From: Mycobacterium sp. SMC-2
GTDB taxonomy: Bacteria; Actinomycetota; Actinomycetes; Mycobacteriales; Mycobacteriaceae
NCBI RefSeq assembly: GCF_025263485.1
Contig: NZ_CP079863.1
Span: forward strand, 3,968,001 to 4,032,000
Direction of reading: 5' to 3'
Length of the DNA: 64,000 nt
Shown: one piece after another, positions 53,866 to 64,000 of the stretch
Layout: each line of letters opens with the position of its first letter
Position numbering within the stretch: position 1 is the first letter of the stretch
Notes under the pieces: generated by a model
What the model saw: only the letters and a program-made list of their open reading frames with translations
Told to the model about the DNA's origin: nothing
Database searches by the model: none
Program-made: the position numbers and the translations under genes

Positions 53866-54314
53866 TTCACCTGGCTCGGCACCTTGCGCTCTGCCAGGGC
53901 CCCCAGCCGCCAGAGGCACTCCTTGTTGCGCGGGTAGGCCGCGGCCAACGCGAGCGAATCGGGGACGGCCGCCATCGGGCCTTCGGCGGGCACCTCGATC
54001 ATCTCCACCCGGCACCCCTGCGGGGTCTCGTGCAGCAGGATCGTGATCCGTGCGGCGCCCAACGGCCCCAGACGCGCACACAGCACCAGCTTGCGCGGCG
54101 GTTCGCTCTCCTCCACGACCGTGGCGTCGTCGATCACCAACGGCCAAATCCCGATCGAGTGCCTGATCGACGAGCCGGGCTCCGGCCAGTTCGGATCGAC
54201 GGCCCGCATGCGGCTGTTGCCCACCACCCACTGGGTGTAGGTCCAGCCCTGGGCCAGCACTTCCCACACCCGTTCGCAAGGCGCGGCCACGTCCCGCGTC
54301 GCAATCAGCACCAC
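53862..54314 (-). CDS. SRPBCC-family protein
   Basis: 150-residue START/SRPBCC protein (polyketide cyclase/dehydrase-like). N-terminal strand VLIATRDVAAPCERVWEVLAQ and WTYTQWVVGNSRMRAV are characteristic, with a ligand-cavity pattern of strands and a final helix. GTG start with AGGAG about 10 nt upstream. It is the first gene of a two-gene operon with the FAD oxidoreductase, suggesting that it binds or presents the hydrophobic substrate of that enzyme (inference). No counterpart recalled at this place in H37Rv. Confidence 0.82.
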   Translation of the reverse strand: MVLIATRDVAAPCERVWEVLAQGWTYTQWVVGNSRMRAVDPNWPEPGSSIRHSIGIWPLVIDDATVVEESEPPRKLVLCARLGPLGAARITILLHETPQGCRVEMIEVPAEGPMAAVPDSLALAAAYPRNKECLWRLGALAERKVPSQVK

Positions 54315-54450
54315 GACCCAACTCCTCTCTCGACTACCGCGGCGGAATACCCACGAACGGGGCGGTAAATCCGGTCAATTTCGGGTTTACCGGCCCCGCC
54401 CAACGGCTAATCTCCCACGGTCGAAAACACGTACGAAGAAAGGCGGGATC

Positions 54451-54795
54451 GTGACGGTGCGACGGTTGATCCTCGGTGTGGGCGCCGTGCTTTTGCTGGC
54501 CGGCGTGATCGGGCTATTGGCGCCGGTGTCGATTTCTGACGGCAGCGGCCATTCGATCGGGTGCGGCAACGCCGTCGCCATGGACCTCTCCGCGGCCAGG
54601 AGCGCGAACAACAACAGCGTGGCGAACATCCCGATCCTCAATCAGGTCGTTCCGCACACCGACTATGTGACGCAATGCCAGTCGTCGGTGGGCAGCCGGC
54701 GCGCGTGGTCGATCCCGCTGGCGGTTCTCGGGCTGATCGCGATCGGCGGAGCGTTGATGACCGGTCGTCAGGGCGCGGCCCGGGCGGGCACCTGA
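54451..54795 (+). CDS. Small two-helix membrane protein with paired cysteines
   Basis: 114-residue hypothetical membrane protein. Helix 1 about 5-24 (LILGVGAVLLLAGVIGLLAP), an outside loop of about 60 residues with Cys38 (SIGCGN) and Cys76 (TQCQSS) that could form a disulfide, and helix 2 about 87-103. Conserved-looking loop NAVAMDLSAARSANNNS. GTG start with AAAGGCGGG upstream. Alone on the plus strand between two minus-strand units; convergent with ephD, 7 nt apart. Function unknown. Confidence 0.72.
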   Translation: MTVRRLILGVGAVLLLAGVIGLLAPVSISDGSGHSIGCGNAVAMDLSAARSANNNSVANIPILNQVVPHTDYVTQCQSSVGSRRAWSIPLAVLGLIAIGGALMTGRQGAARAGT

Positions 54796-54802
54796 CGGCG
54801 CG

Positions 54803-56578
54803 TCAGATCACCCGCATCCGCGCGAAGTTGCGCAGGCCTTGCGGTGCCACCCGCGAAAGACCGTACAGCGCATAGGCTTCCGGCGCGACGGGGCGAATCG
54901 GCTTCTTCTTCTTGACCGACGACAGGATCGCGTTGGCGACCTTGTCGGGGCCGTAGTGGCGCAACGCGAACATCTTCCCGAGCTGGCCCCGCCGGCCGTC
55001 GACCCGTTCGGCCTTGCCCGCGGGCGCGTCGAAGCGGGTGGTGTTGATGATGTTGGTGTCGATGACGCCGGGGCAGATCGTGGTCAGTCCCACCCCGGCG
55101 GCGTCGAGTTCGGCGCGCAGGCAGTCGGAGAACATATAGGTCGCCGCCTTCGACGTGCAGTAGGCGTTCAGCGACTGCAGCGGGGCGTAGGCGGCCATCG
55201 ACGACACGTTGACGATGTATCCGCCGGTGCCGCGTTCGACCAGCCGCCGCGCGAATGACCGGCACCCGTTGACCACGCCGCCCAGGTTGACGTCGAGCAC
55301 CCGATCGAACTGCTCGGCCGGGGTGTCCAGGAAGCCCCCGGCGTGGCCGATGCCGGCGTTGTTCACCACGATGTCGGGCAGCCCGTGCGCGGCGCTGACC
55401 CGCTCGGCGAACGCCTCCACGGCGTCGGCGTCGGACACGTCCAGCACGTAGGGGTGTGCGACGCCGCCGCGGGTGGCGATCTCGGCGGCCGTGGCCTTGA
55501 CGGCGGCTTCGTCGACGTCGCTGATGACCAGCTCGGCGCCTTCGCGCGCGAACGCGAACGCCGTTTCGCGACCGATTCCGCTCCCGGCGCCGGTGACCGA
55601 CACCAGGGTGTCGCCGAAGGACCCGCGCGGGCGCCCGACCTGCGCGCGCAGCAGCGCGCGGCTGGGCGGCTTGCCCTCGGCCAGATCGGCGAAGTCGTGC
55701 ACCGCCGCGGCCATCACCTGCGGGTGCGACATCGGCGAGAAGTGCCCGGCCTTGATGTCGCGCCGCCAGAGCCGCGGCGCGAAGCGGGGCGTGTGGTCGT
55801 AGCCGTACGGCCGCACGTACTTGTCCTTGGTGTTGACGATGAGCTGCACCGGCACGTCGACGACGTGGACGCCCTGCCTGCGGCCGGAGAAGGAGCGAAA
55901 GTAGTTGGCGGGATAGGTTTTCACCGAACGGGCGGCGTCGGAGGCCAGCTGCGGCGAGTGGTGGATCTGCTCGACCGGGATGTTGTCGACCGCGTTGCGC
56001 CGCAGCGCCGGGATCGACAGCGTCAGCCGAAGGAACAGCGGCGCGAGCACCGGGATCGAGAAGAACAGCATGTAGCTGAGCCGCAGCGTCTGGCTGATCG
56101 CCCGGGCGAAGGTGTGGGGGCGCCAGGGCCGCCGCAGCCCGCTGAAGATGTAGTCGACCAGTTGGTCCTGGCTCGGGCCGGACACCGACGTGAAGGTGGC
56201 GACCCGGTCACCGGCACCCGGACGCGTCAGGTAATGCCACACGCCCACCGACCCCCAATCGTGGGCGAGCACGTGCACGGGCCGGCCGGGGCTGAGCTCG
56301 CCGGTCACCGCGGCGAAGTCGTCGGCGAACCGGTCCATGGTGTACGCCGACACCGGCTTGGGCGCCGAGGACATGCCCACGCCGCGGTTGTCGTACCGCA
56401 GGATGCGGAACCGGTCGGCCAGCAGCGGCACGACACCGTCCCACAGCACGTGCGAGTCCGGGAAGCCGTGCACCAGCACGACGGTGGGACCGTCGGGGTT
56501 GCCCTCTTCGTAGACAGCGATTCGCGCGCCGTCGGCGCTGTCGACGAAATGCTGGGTCAGCTGTCGTGTTGCCGGCAT
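54803..56578 (-). CDS. ephD: EphD: alpha/beta-hydrolase (epoxide-hydrolase-like) fused to short-chain dehydrogenase
   Basis: 591-residue two-domain protein (M. tuberculosis Rv2214c, 592). The N-terminal alpha/beta-hydrolase has oxyanion HGFPDSHVLW, nucleophile Asp in LAHDWGSVGVW and a late catalytic His in KAGHFSPMSHP. The C-terminal SDR domain (from about 318) has TGAGSGIGRE, NNAGIG and the active-site S-Y-x3-K as SSMAAY...YCTSKAATY. EphD has been linked to mycolic-acid epoxide metabolism. ATG at 56578 with GGGGAGGTG just upstream. Divergent from dlaT across 196 bp. Confidence 0.92.
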   Translation of the reverse strand: MPATRQLTQHFVDSADGARIAVYEEGNPDGPTVVLVHGFPDSHVLWDGVVPLLADRFRILRYDNRGVGMSSAPKPVSAYTMDRFADDFAAVTGELSPGRPVHVLAHDWGSVGVWHYLTRPGAGDRVATFTSVSGPSQDQLVDYIFSGLRRPWRPHTFARAISQTLRLSYMLFFSIPVLAPLFLRLTLSIPALRRNAVDNIPVEQIHHSPQLASDAARSVKTYPANYFRSFSGRRQGVHVVDVPVQLIVNTKDKYVRPYGYDHTPRFAPRLWRRDIKAGHFSPMSHPQVMAAAVHDFADLAEGKPPSRALLRAQVGRPRGSFGDTLVSVTGAGSGIGRETAFAFAREGAELVISDVDEAAVKATAAEIATRGGVAHPYVLDVSDADAVEAFAERVSAAHGLPDIVVNNAGIGHAGGFLDTPAEQFDRVLDVNLGGVVNGCRSFARRLVERGTGGYIVNVSSMAAYAPLQSLNAYCTSKAATYMFSDCLRAELDAAGVGLTTICPGVIDTNIINTTRFDAPAGKAERVDGRRGQLGKMFALRHYGPDKVANAILSSVKKKKPIRPVAPEAYALYGLSRVAPQGLRNFARMRVI

Positions 56579-56774
56579 CGGCACCTCCCCGCTTGAACTG
56601 CAGTGGCCACACCGTAGCAAGGGTGTTCGGGCCGTCCCGGCAACCGCGCGCGGTCCGCCCTGGATGTGTGCGGGCGCGGACGCAGTGACAGGATAGTTTT
56701 GAACTAGCTACTTCGAACGGCTAGCAAGATGTTCGATCCACCCCGACCCACGAGCGACCGAGGAGTCAAAGACG

Positions 56775-58562
56775 ATGGCCTTCTCCGTCCAGATGCCGGC
56801 ACTCGGTGAGAGCGTCACCGAGGGGACTGTCACCCGCTGGCTCAAACAGGAAGGCGACACGGTCGAACTCGACGAACCCCTCGTCGAGGTGTCCACCGAC
56901 AAGGTCGACACCGAAATCCCGTCGCCGGCCGCCGGTGTCCTGACCAAGATCGTCGCCCAGGAGGACGACACCGTCGAGGTGGGCGGCGAACTGGCCGTCA
57001 TCGGCGACGCGTCCGAGGGTGGGGGTCCACAGGCGACCCCGCAGACGCCCAGCCAGCCCGAGCCGCAGGCCGAAACCGCCCCGCCGGCCCAACCGGAGCC
57101 CGAGCCCGAAGCGGCGGCCCCGGCCCGACCCGAGCCCGCGCCCGCCCCCCAGAGTTCCGGTGTCGGCGGCGCGACGCCGGTGCTGATGCCCGAGCTCGGC
57201 GAGTCGGTGGCCGAGGGGACGGTGACCCGCTGGCTCAAGAAGGTCGGCGACTCGGTGGGAGTCGACGAGCCGCTGGTGGAGGTGTCGACCGACAAGGTCG
57301 ACACCGAGATCCCGTCACCGGTAGCCGGCGTCCTGGTCAGCATCACCGCCGAGGAGGACACCACCGTGCCGGTCGGCGGCGAGCTGGCGCGGATCGGCAG
57401 CAGTTCCGAGGCCGCGTCCGCTGCCGCGCCCCCGCCCGCTCCCAAACCGGAACCCAAGCCCGAGCCGGCACCCGAACCACCCAAGGCCGAGGCGAGGCCC
57501 GAACCGCAGCCGGTTTCGCGGCCCGAGCCGGCGCCCGCTCCGAAAACCCAACCGGCGCAAGCGCAACCAGCCGCCGCGGCCGGCAGCTCCGGTCCCAACG
57601 GCGCGCCGTACGTGACCCCACTGGTGCGCAAACTGGCCAGCGAGAACGACATCGACTTGGCGCAGATCACCGGCACCGGCGTCGGTGGCCGCATCCGCAA
57701 GCAGGACGTGCTCGCCGCGGCGGAGCAGAAGCGACAGCAGCAGGCCCCGACGGCGCCCGCGAAGGCACCCGCCGCGCCGGCCGTGGACGGCAAGGCGGCC
57801 CCGGCACCCGCGGCGACCCCGGCGCCCGCGCTGGCGCACCTGCGCGGCACCACGCAGAAGGCCAGCCGGATCCGCCAGCTCACGGCGAACAAGACGCGGG
57901 AGTCCTTGCAGGCGACCGCCCAGCTCACCCAGACGCACGAGGTCGATATGACCCGGATCGTCGGGTTGCGGGCCAGGGCGAAGTCCGCGTTCGCCGAACG
58001 CGAGGGGGTCAACCTGACCTACCTGCCGTTCATCGCCAGGGCGGTGATCGACGCGCTGAAGATCCACCCCAACATCAACGCCAGCTACAACGAGCAGACC
58101 AAGGAGATCACCTACTACGACGCCGAACACCTCGGCTTCGCCGTCGACACCGAGCAGGGCCTGCTCTCCCCCGTCATCCACAACGCCGGCGACCTGTCGC
58201 TGGCCGGCCTGGCCCGGGCCATCGCGGACATCGCGGCGCGCGCCCGGTCGGGCGACCTGAAACCCGACGAGCTGTCCGGTGGCACCTTCACCATCACCAA
58301 CATCGGCAGCCAGGGCGCGTTGTTCGACACACCCATCCTGGTTCCGCCGCAGGCCGCCATGCTGGGCACCGGGGCGATCGTGAAGCGGCCGCGGGTGATC
58401 GTCGACGAGTTCGGCAACGAGTCCATCGGCGTCCGCTCCGTCTGCTACCTCCCGCTGACCTATGACCATCGGCTCATCGACGGTGCGGATGCCGGACGTT
58501 TCCTCACCACGATCAAGCAGCGGCTCGAAGAGGGATCGTTCGAGGCCGATCTGGGTCTTTAG
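56775..58562 (+). CDS. dlaT: Dihydrolipoamide acyltransferase (DlaT, E2 of pyruvate dehydrogenase/peroxynitrite reductase)
   Basis: E2 acyltransferase, 595 residues. Two lipoyl domains each carry the lipoyl-lysine in STDKVDTE: Lys43 and Lys174. Pro/Ala/Glu-rich linkers (PEPEPE-type repeats) follow each, then a peripheral-subunit-binding domain (about 275-312, [19 protein letters not shown]) and the catalytic domain with His565 in [14 protein letters not shown]. tuberculosis DlaT (Rv2215, 553) also has two lipoyl domains; the extra 40 residues are linker. In mycobacteria it serves PDH and, with AhpC/AhpD, antioxidant defence. ATG with GAGGAG 9 nt upstream. lipB and lipA, which lipoylate it, lie just downstream. 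Confidence 0.94.
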   Translation: MAFSVQMPALGESVTEGTVTRWLKQEGDTVELDEPLVEVSTDKVDTEIPSPAAGVLTKIVAQEDDTVEVGGELAVIGDASEGGGPQATPQTPSQPEPQAETAPPAQPEPEPEAAAPARPEPAPAPQSSGVGGATPVLMPELGESVAEGTVTRWLKKVGDSVGVDEPLVEVSTDKVDTEIPSPVAGVLVSITAEEDTTVPVGGELARIGSSSEAASAAAPPPAPKPEPKPEPAPEPPKAEARPEPQPVSRPEPAPAPKTQPAQAQPAAAAGSSGPNGAPYVTPLVRKLASENDIDLAQITGTGVGGRIRKQDVLAAAEQKRQQQAPTAPAKAPAAPAVDGKAAPAPAATPAPALAHLRGTTQKASRIRQLTANKTRESLQATAQLTQTHEVDMTRIVGLRARAKSAFAEREGVNLTYLPFIARAVIDALKIHPNINASYNEQTKEITYYDAEHLGFAVDTEQGLLSPVIHNAGDLSLAGLARAIADIAARARSGDLKPDELSGGTFTITNIGSQGALFDTPILVPPQAAMLGTGAIVKRPRVIVDEFGNESIGVRSVCYLPLTYDHRLIDGADAGRFLTTIKQRLEEGSFEADLGL

Positions 58563-58577
58563 GAGGGCTGGCGAACC

Positions 58578-59489
58578 GTGGCCAAGCCGGTCATCGCGAT
58601 AGCGGGTTCATCCGGCCTGATCGGATCCGCCTTGACCGCGGCGCTGCGTGCAGCCGACCACCGGGTGTTGCGCATCGTGCGCCGGGCACCGTCGAATTCC
58701 GACGAACTGCACTGGAACCCCGAAAGCGGCGAAATCGACGTCGACGCGATCAGCGGCGTCGACGCCGTCGTCAATCTGTGCGGCGTCAACGTCGGCCAGC
58801 GCCGCTGGTCGGGCGCCTTCAAGCAGGGCCTGCGGGACAGCCGCATCGCGCCCACCGAAGTCCTGGCGCATGCCGTCGCCGAAGCCGGTGTGGCGACACT
58901 GGTCAACGCCAGCGCGGTGGGCTACTACGGGAACACCAAAGACCGCGTGGTGGATGAGAACGACCGGGCGGGAAGGGGTTTCCTGGCCCAGCTGTGCGAG
59001 GACTGGGAAGCCGCCACGCTGCCGGCCCAATACGGCGGCGCCCGGGTGGTGCTGGCCCGCACGGGGCTGGTGTTCGCGCCCGCGGGCGGCGCGTTGGGGC
59101 GGTTGCGCCCGTTGTTCAATACGGGCCTCGGCGCCCGGCTGGGCAGCGGCCGTCAATATATGTCCTGGATCACTTTGGAAGACGAGGTGCGGGCACTGCT
59201 GTTCGCGATCTCCAACACCACGCTGTCCGGCCCGGTGAACATGACCGGGCCCGCACCGGTCACCAACGCCGAATTCACCACCGCGTTCGGCCGCGCGGTC
59301 AACCGCCCGACGCCGTTGATGCTGCCGGGCTTCGCGGTGCGGGCCGCGCTCGGCGAGTTCGCCGACGAGGGCGTCCTCGTCGGCCAGCGCGCCATCCCGT
59401 CCGCGTTGGAACGGGCCGGTTTCCAGTTCCATCACAACACCATTGGCGAGGCGCTCGGCTACGCGACCGCCCGGCGCGAACACGATTAG
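58578..59489 (+). CDS. NAD(P)-binding epimerase-like protein, TIGR01777 family (Rv2216 type)
   Basis: 303-residue Rossmann protein of the extended SDR, TIGR01777/YfcH type. The N-terminal [18 protein letters not shown] is the TGxxGxxG-like cofactor motif; the family's [22 protein letters not shown] and C-terminal DUF1731-like [14 protein letters not shown] are present. Enzymatic activity is unknown. GTG at 58578, 15 nt after dlaT; likely part of a dlaT-Rv2216-lipB-lipA run, though lipB also seems to have its own promoter. Confidence 0.87.
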   Translation: MAKPVIAIAGSSGLIGSALTAALRAADHRVLRIVRRAPSNSDELHWNPESGEIDVDAISGVDAVVNLCGVNVGQRRWSGAFKQGLRDSRIAPTEVLAHAVAEAGVATLVNASAVGYYGNTKDRVVDENDRAGRGFLAQLCEDWEAATLPAQYGGARVVLARTGLVFAPAGGALGRLRPLFNTGLGARLGSGRQYMSWITLEDEVRALLFAISNTTLSGPVNMTGPAPVTNAEFTTAFGRAVNRPTPLMLPGFAVRAALGEFADEGVLVGQRAIPSALERAGFQFHHNTIGEALGYATARREHD

Positions 59490-59544
59490 CGGCCTAGCGG
59501 GTCCCGGCCTGCGGCACGGCTGCACGGCGAGTACCGTCGCGAAC

Positions 59545-60243
59545 GTGATCGATTCCATCCGGTCCAGCCGGTCCGTGATCGACGTCCGCCAGCTCGGAAC
59601 CGTCGAATACCGCACCGCCTGGCAGCTGCAGCGCGAGCTGGCCGACGCCAGGGTCGCCGGCGGTACCGACACGCTGCTGCTGATGGAGCACCCGCCGGTC
59701 TACACCGCGGGGCGGCGCACCGAGCCGCACGAACGACCGGTGGACGGCACCCCCGTCGTCGACACCGACCGTGGCGGCAAGATCACCTGGCACGGCCCGG
59801 GGCAACTGGTCGGGTATCCGATCATCGGCCTGGGCGAGCCGCTCGACGTGGTGAAGTACGTCCGGCGCCTCGAGGAGGCGCTGATCAAGGTGTGCGGCGA
59901 CCTGGGGGTGGAGACGTGCCGGGTGGACGGCCGGTCCGGGGTGTGGGTGCCGGGGGCCGCCGGCCGGCCCGACCGCAAGGTCGCCGCCATCGGCGTGCGG
60001 GTCTCGCGCGCCACCACCCTGCACGGGTTCGCGCTCAACTGCGACTGCGACCTGCACGCTTTCGAGGCGATCGTGCCGTGCGGCATCACCGACGCCGGCG
60101 TGACGTCGTTGACGGCCGAGCTGCGGCGTCCGGTGACTGTCGCCGAGGTCCGCGCGGCCATCGCCGACGCCGTCTGTGACGCCCTCGACGGGGCACTTCC
60201 GGTCCGGGAACACCCGGCCACGCGCGTAGCATCAGCCATGTGA
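59545..60243 (+). CDS. lipB: Lipoyl(octanoyl) transferase LipB
   Basis: Transfers octanoate from acyl carrier protein to lipoyl domains. 232 residues with the RTETHERP-type motif ([12 protein letters not shown]), [17 protein letters not shown], the catalytic Lys in KVAAIGVRV and Cys in [11 protein letters not shown], all LipB features. The GTG at 59545 is 7 nt after TACCGT (59532-59537), so a leaderless transcript is likely. Start agrees with the M. tuberculosis length (230). Its stop overlaps lipA (GTGA). Confidence 0.92.
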   Translation: MIDSIRSSRSVIDVRQLGTVEYRTAWQLQRELADARVAGGTDTLLLMEHPPVYTAGRRTEPHERPVDGTPVVDTDRGGKITWHGPGQLVGYPIIGLGEPLDVVKYVRRLEEALIKVCGDLGVETCRVDGRSGVWVPGAAGRPDRKVAAIGVRVSRATTLHGFALNCDCDLHAFEAIVPCGITDAGVTSLTAELRRPVTVAEVRAAIADAVCDALDGALPVREHPATRVASAM

Positions 60244-61166
60244 CTGTCGCACCCGAAGGCCGCAAGCTGCTGCGCCTCGAGGTCCGCAACGCGCAAACCC
60301 CGATCGAGCGCAAACCGCCATGGATCAAGGTCCGGGCCCGGATGGGGCCCGAATACACCCAGCTGAAGGGCCTGGTCCGCCGCGAGGGACTGCACACGGT
60401 CTGCGAAGAGGCCGGCTGCCCCAACATCTTCGAGTGCTGGGAGGACCGGGAAGCCACCTTCCTGATCGGTGGTGACCAGTGCACCCGGCGCTGCGACTTC
60501 TGCCAGATCGACACCGGAAAGCCCGCGGAGCTGGACCGTGACGAGCCCAGACGGGTCGCCGACAGCGTGCGGGCCATGGGGCTGCGCTACGCCACCATCA
60601 CCGGGGTGGCCCGCGATGACCTGCCCGACGGCGGGGCCTGGCTGTACGCCGAGACGGTGCGCGCCATCAAAGAACAGAACCCGTCGACCGGTGTCGAGCT
60701 CTTGATCCCCGACTTCAACGGCGCGCCCGCGCGGCTTGCCGAGGTGTTCGAGGCACGCCCGGAAGTGTTGGCGCACAACGTCGAAACCGTGCCGCGGATC
60801 TTCAAGCGGATCCGGCCCGCCTTCAGCTACCGGCGCAGCCTCGACGTCATCACCGCGGCGCGCGACTTCGGGCTGGTCACCAAGAGCAACCTCATCCTCG
60901 GGCTGGGCGAAACACCCGACGAGGTGCGCACCGCCCTGGCCGACCTGCGGGGCGCCGGCTGCGACATCGTCACCATCACCCAATACCTGCGCCCGTCGAC
61001 GCGTCACCACCCGGTCGAGCGCTGGGTGCGGCCCGAGGAATTCGTCGAGTTCGCCCGGCATGCCGAGGGGCTGGGCTTCTCCGGGGTGCTGGCCGGGCCG
61101 CTGGTGCGGTCGTCCTACCGGGCGGGTCGGCTCTACGAGCAAGCCGCGCGCACCCGCGCCCTTTGA
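60240..61166 (+). CDS. lipA: Lipoyl synthase LipA
   Basis: Radical SAM enzyme that inserts two sulfurs into octanoyl groups on lipoyl domains. The auxiliary [4Fe-4S] cluster ligands Cys55, Cys60 and Cys66 (C-x4-C-x5-C) and the radical-SAM Cys81, Cys85 and Cys88 (CTRRCDFC) are all present; the C-terminal [13 protein letters not shown] gives the RSSY motif Ser that ligates the auxiliary cluster. 308 residues versus 311 in M. tuberculosis. GTG start overlaps the lipB stop, so they are coupled and supply lipoate to the adjacent dlaT product. Confidence 0.95.
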   Translation: MTVAPEGRKLLRLEVRNAQTPIERKPPWIKVRARMGPEYTQLKGLVRREGLHTVCEEAGCPNIFECWEDREATFLIGGDQCTRRCDFCQIDTGKPAELDRDEPRRVADSVRAMGLRYATITGVARDDLPDGGAWLYAETVRAIKEQNPSTGVELLIPDFNGAPARLAEVFEARPEVLAHNVETVPRIFKRIRPAFSYRRSLDVITAARDFGLVTKSNLILGLGETPDEVRTALADLRGAGCDIVTITQYLRPSTRHHPVERWVRPEEFVEFARHAEGLGFSGVLAGPLVRSSYRAGRLYEQAARTRAL

Positions 61167-61221
61167 TGCCGGGGCGCCGTAGGCCCGATTGTTCAGCGGC
61201 GCCGGTACGTATCCTTTGACT

Positions 61222-61974
61222 ATGGCTAAACCCCGCACCGCCGCCGAGAACAAGGCCGCCCGGGCCCAGGCGCAGGCCGCGCGCAAGGCGGCCGCCAAAG
61301 AGCGCCGCGCCCAGTTGTGGCAGGCGTTCAACCTGCAGCGCCGCGAGGACAAGCGGCTGCTGCCCTACATGATCGGCGCCTTTGTGCTGATCGTCGCCGT
61401 CTCCGTGGCGGTCGGGGTGTGGGCCGGCGGGCTGACGATGATCACGTTGATTCCGCTGGGCGTGGTGCTCGGCGGGCTGGTGGCCTTCATCATCTTCGGC
61501 CGCCGCGCGCAGAAGAGCGTCTACAGCAAGGCCGAGGGCCAAACCGGCGCGGCCGCATGGGCTTTGGACAACCTGCGGGGCAAGTGGCGGGTGACGCCGG
61601 GGGTGGCGGCGACCGGCCACCTCGACGCGGTGCACCGAGTCATCGGCCGGCCCGGCGTCATCCTGGTCGGCGAAGGGTCGTCGGCGCGGCTCCGGCCGCT
61701 GCTGGCGCAGGAGAAGAAGCGCACCGCGCGGCTGATCGGCGACGTGCCGATCTACGACTTCATCGTCGGCAACGGCGAGGACGAGGTCCCGCTGTCCAAG
61801 TTGGAGCGCCACCTCAACCGCCTGCCGGCCAACATCACCGTCAAACAGATGGACACGCTGGAGTCCCGGCTGGCCGCGCTGGGAACGCGGGCCGGCGCCG
61901 CCGTGCTGCCGAAGGGGCCGCTCCCCAACGCCGGCAAGATGCGCGGTGTGCAGCGCACCGTGCGCCGCAAGTAG
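61222..61974 (+). CDS. DUF4191 membrane protein (Rv2219 type)
   Basis: 250-residue membrane protein, same length as M. tuberculosis Rv2219. A basic Lys/Arg/Ala-rich N-terminus (1-30) precedes two helices (about 49-68 and 72-92), then a cytoplasmic C-terminal domain with VIGRPGVILVGEGSSARLRPLL, VPIYDFIVGNG and a final VQRTVRRK. Family DUF4191; function unknown. Start ATG 61222 is 6 nt after TATCCT (61210-61215), a leaderless arrangement; the frame runs 11 codons further upstream. Convergent with the RDD gene. Confidence 0.85.
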   Translation: MAKPRTAAENKAARAQAQAARKAAAKERRAQLWQAFNLQRREDKRLLPYMIGAFVLIVAVSVAVGVWAGGLTMITLIPLGVVLGGLVAFIIFGRRAQKSVYSKAEGQTGAAAWALDNLRGKWRVTPGVAATGHLDAVHRVIGRPGVILVGEGSSARLRPLLAQEKKRTARLIGDVPIYDFIVGNGEDEVPLSKLERHLNRLPANITVKQMDTLESRLAALGTRAGAAVLPKGPLPNAGKMRGVQRTVRRK

Positions 61975-61982
61975 TCAGCCGG

Positions 61983-62405
61983 TCAGCGCCGCACAACAGC
62001 CGTTGCCGTCAGCCGATCTTGCAGGCCGCGGCCGTCCCAGTCGGTGAACAACGCCGGGACGACGGTCCCGACGAGCACGCCCCGCACCACCGCGCGGACG
62101 ATGCCGACGCCCGCCCGACCGTCGACCGCCACCACCTGCAGACCCAGCACCAACTGCCCCGGCGTGAAGCCGAACAGCCGCACCGAAACCACGCCGAGCA
62201 CGAACCAGATGGCCAGCACCGCCGTCGCCAACGTGTGTTCGGAGAAGACGCCGAGGCGCAGGGCCAGCGCCGCCAGGCCGTAGGAGATCAGCCAGTCGAC
62301 CATCAGGGCGCCCAGCCTGCGGCCCATCGGGGCCAGGGAACCCGGTCCACTTTGCGGCAGTCCGAGCCGCTCGCCGGGATAGGTGGGCGGTGAATCCGGC
62401 GTCAT
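61983..62405 (-). CDS. RDD-family membrane protein (Rv2219A type)
   Basis: 140-residue membrane protein with the RDD signature: GRRLGALMVDWLI near residues 29-41, a tail LFTDWDGRGLQDRLTATAVV and three hydrophobic helices. RDD proteins are small membrane proteins of mostly unknown function, some linked to transport. ATG 62405 follows AAGGTC; upstream in-frame starts exist to 62549 but that extension is unlike family members. Divergent from glnA1 across 243 bp that hold a GlnR site. Confidence 0.82.
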   Translation of the reverse strand: MTPDSPPTYPGERLGLPQSGPGSLAPMGRRLGALMVDWLISYGLAALALRLGVFSEHTLATAVLAIWFVLGVVSVRLFGFTPGQLVLGLQVVAVDGRAGVGIVRAVVRGVLVGTVVPALFTDWDGRGLQDRLTATAVVRR

Positions 62406-62559
62406 CGACCGGGACCTTGCTTCGCCGCGGCAACCGGCCGGTTCCAGAACCCCGACTGAACGCTGCGCCAGGGCACGGGAACGGTTACGATCCAGCGGTC
62501 CATGGCCCCACAATAGAGCCCGCCGCGACGGCGCCTCTTTTGTGAACAACGTGGGTCGC

Positions 62560-62597
62560 GTAACGTGCGCGCAACATGGGGTTGACTGCCGGGCAAC
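62560..62597 (+). promoter_or_regulatory. Four-part GlnR operator upstream of glnA1
   Basis: GTAAC (62560-62564), GCAAC (62571-62575), TTGAC (62582-62586) and GCAAC (62593-62597) are each separated by exactly 6 nt, matching the actinobacterial GlnR consensus gTnAC-n6-GnAAC-n6 repeated twice. It ends 51 nt before the glnA1 start. A TAGCGT (62608-62613) downstream could be the -10 and the TTGAC overlaps a -35-like TTGACT, so GlnR would act at or just upstream of the promoter, activating glnA1 under nitrogen limitation (inference from the regulon in M. smegmatis and Streptomyces). Confidence 0.78.
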
Positions 62598-62648
62598 ATC
62601 TGCTCCATAGCGTCAGGCCGCGGATCTCACCAGTAAAGGAGCATTTCT

Positions 62649-64000
<1,352 letters not shown>

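Noticed and set aside
52264..54321. Possible fusion of the FAD oxidoreductase with an upstream domain
   Set aside because: The extended frame runs through the SRPBCC gene out of frame with it; the GTGA overlap marks two separate genes.
57040..57560. Tandem repeats or a CRISPR-like array in dlaT
   Set aside because: The repeats encode Pro/Ala/Glu-rich linkers between E2 domains; they are irregular and in frame, with no spacer pattern.

Overview
This window is chromosomal DNA of a Mycobacterium. Gene order and protein sequences follow, nearly gene for gene, the Mycobacterium tuberculosis H37Rv block from murE/pbpB (Rv2158c/Rv2163c) to glnA1 (Rv2220). High GC, many GTG/TTG starts, 4-nt stop/start overlaps and several apparent leaderless promoters (TANNNT followed 6-8 nt later by the start codon) fit. 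The PE_PGRS and IS6110/IS1558-type genes that sit in this interval in H37Rv (as I recall it) are missing, and there are extra genes, so this is a non-tuberculous species, possibly of the M. avium group; the species cannot be settled from the sequence alone. I see no transposase, integrase, CRISPR array, tRNA or rRNA.

Layout. 1-5.6 kb: start of the division/cell-wall (dcw) cluster on the minus strand, mraZ-rsmH-ftsL-pbpB-murE(partial), with stacked MraZ operator boxes. 5.6-9.9 kb: DUF3040 protein, GNAT acetyltransferase, LppM, MTHFR-like protein and a prenyl diphosphate synthase. 9.9-18.2 kb: lipomannan/LAM mannosyltransferases (mptA and the Rv2181 type), the Rv2175c/pknL signalling pair, aroG, an exoribonuclease and a PlsC acyltransferase. 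18.3-24 kb: a minus operon of an ArsA-like ATPase and SRPBCC proteins, opposite fadD15; then pimB'. 24-28.6 kb: NlpC/P60 hydrolase with a gluzincin-like protein, a small four-cysteine protein and a DnaQ-UvrC fusion. 28.5-38.5 kb: trpD and the respiratory supercomplex genes ctaE-qcrCAB and ctaC-ctaF, separated by mmpS3, two membrane/unknown genes and a DUF5994 gene. 38.6-44.8 kb: asnB, adenosine kinase, an A-type Fe-S carrier, a glycerate kinase and DUF3043. 44.9-47.2 kb: cobU-cobT-cobS for the lower loop of cobalamin. 47.3-52.3 kb: ilvE, gcvT, adenylyl cyclase, leucyl aminopeptidase. 52.3-54.8 kb: an FAD oxidoreductase/SRPBCC pair and a small membrane protein with no counterpart in my recollection of this H37Rv interval. 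54.8-64 kb: ephD, dlaT, lipB-lipA and neighbours (lipoate synthesis beside a lipoylated enzyme), then glnA1, cut by the window end, behind a four-part GlnR operator.

Themes: cell-wall/division, mannosylated glycolipids, the cytochrome bcc-aa3 chain, cofactors (cobalamin, lipoate, Fe-S) and nitrogen assimilation. Most of the window is conserved core. The most unusual features are a 10-residue two-cysteine insertion in QcrB, a second oppositely oriented MraZ-box-like array, a small CX2C-X6-CX2C protein, the oxidoreductase/SRPBCC module, and several compact shared start/stop arrangements. I did not find a convincing wholly new multigene system.
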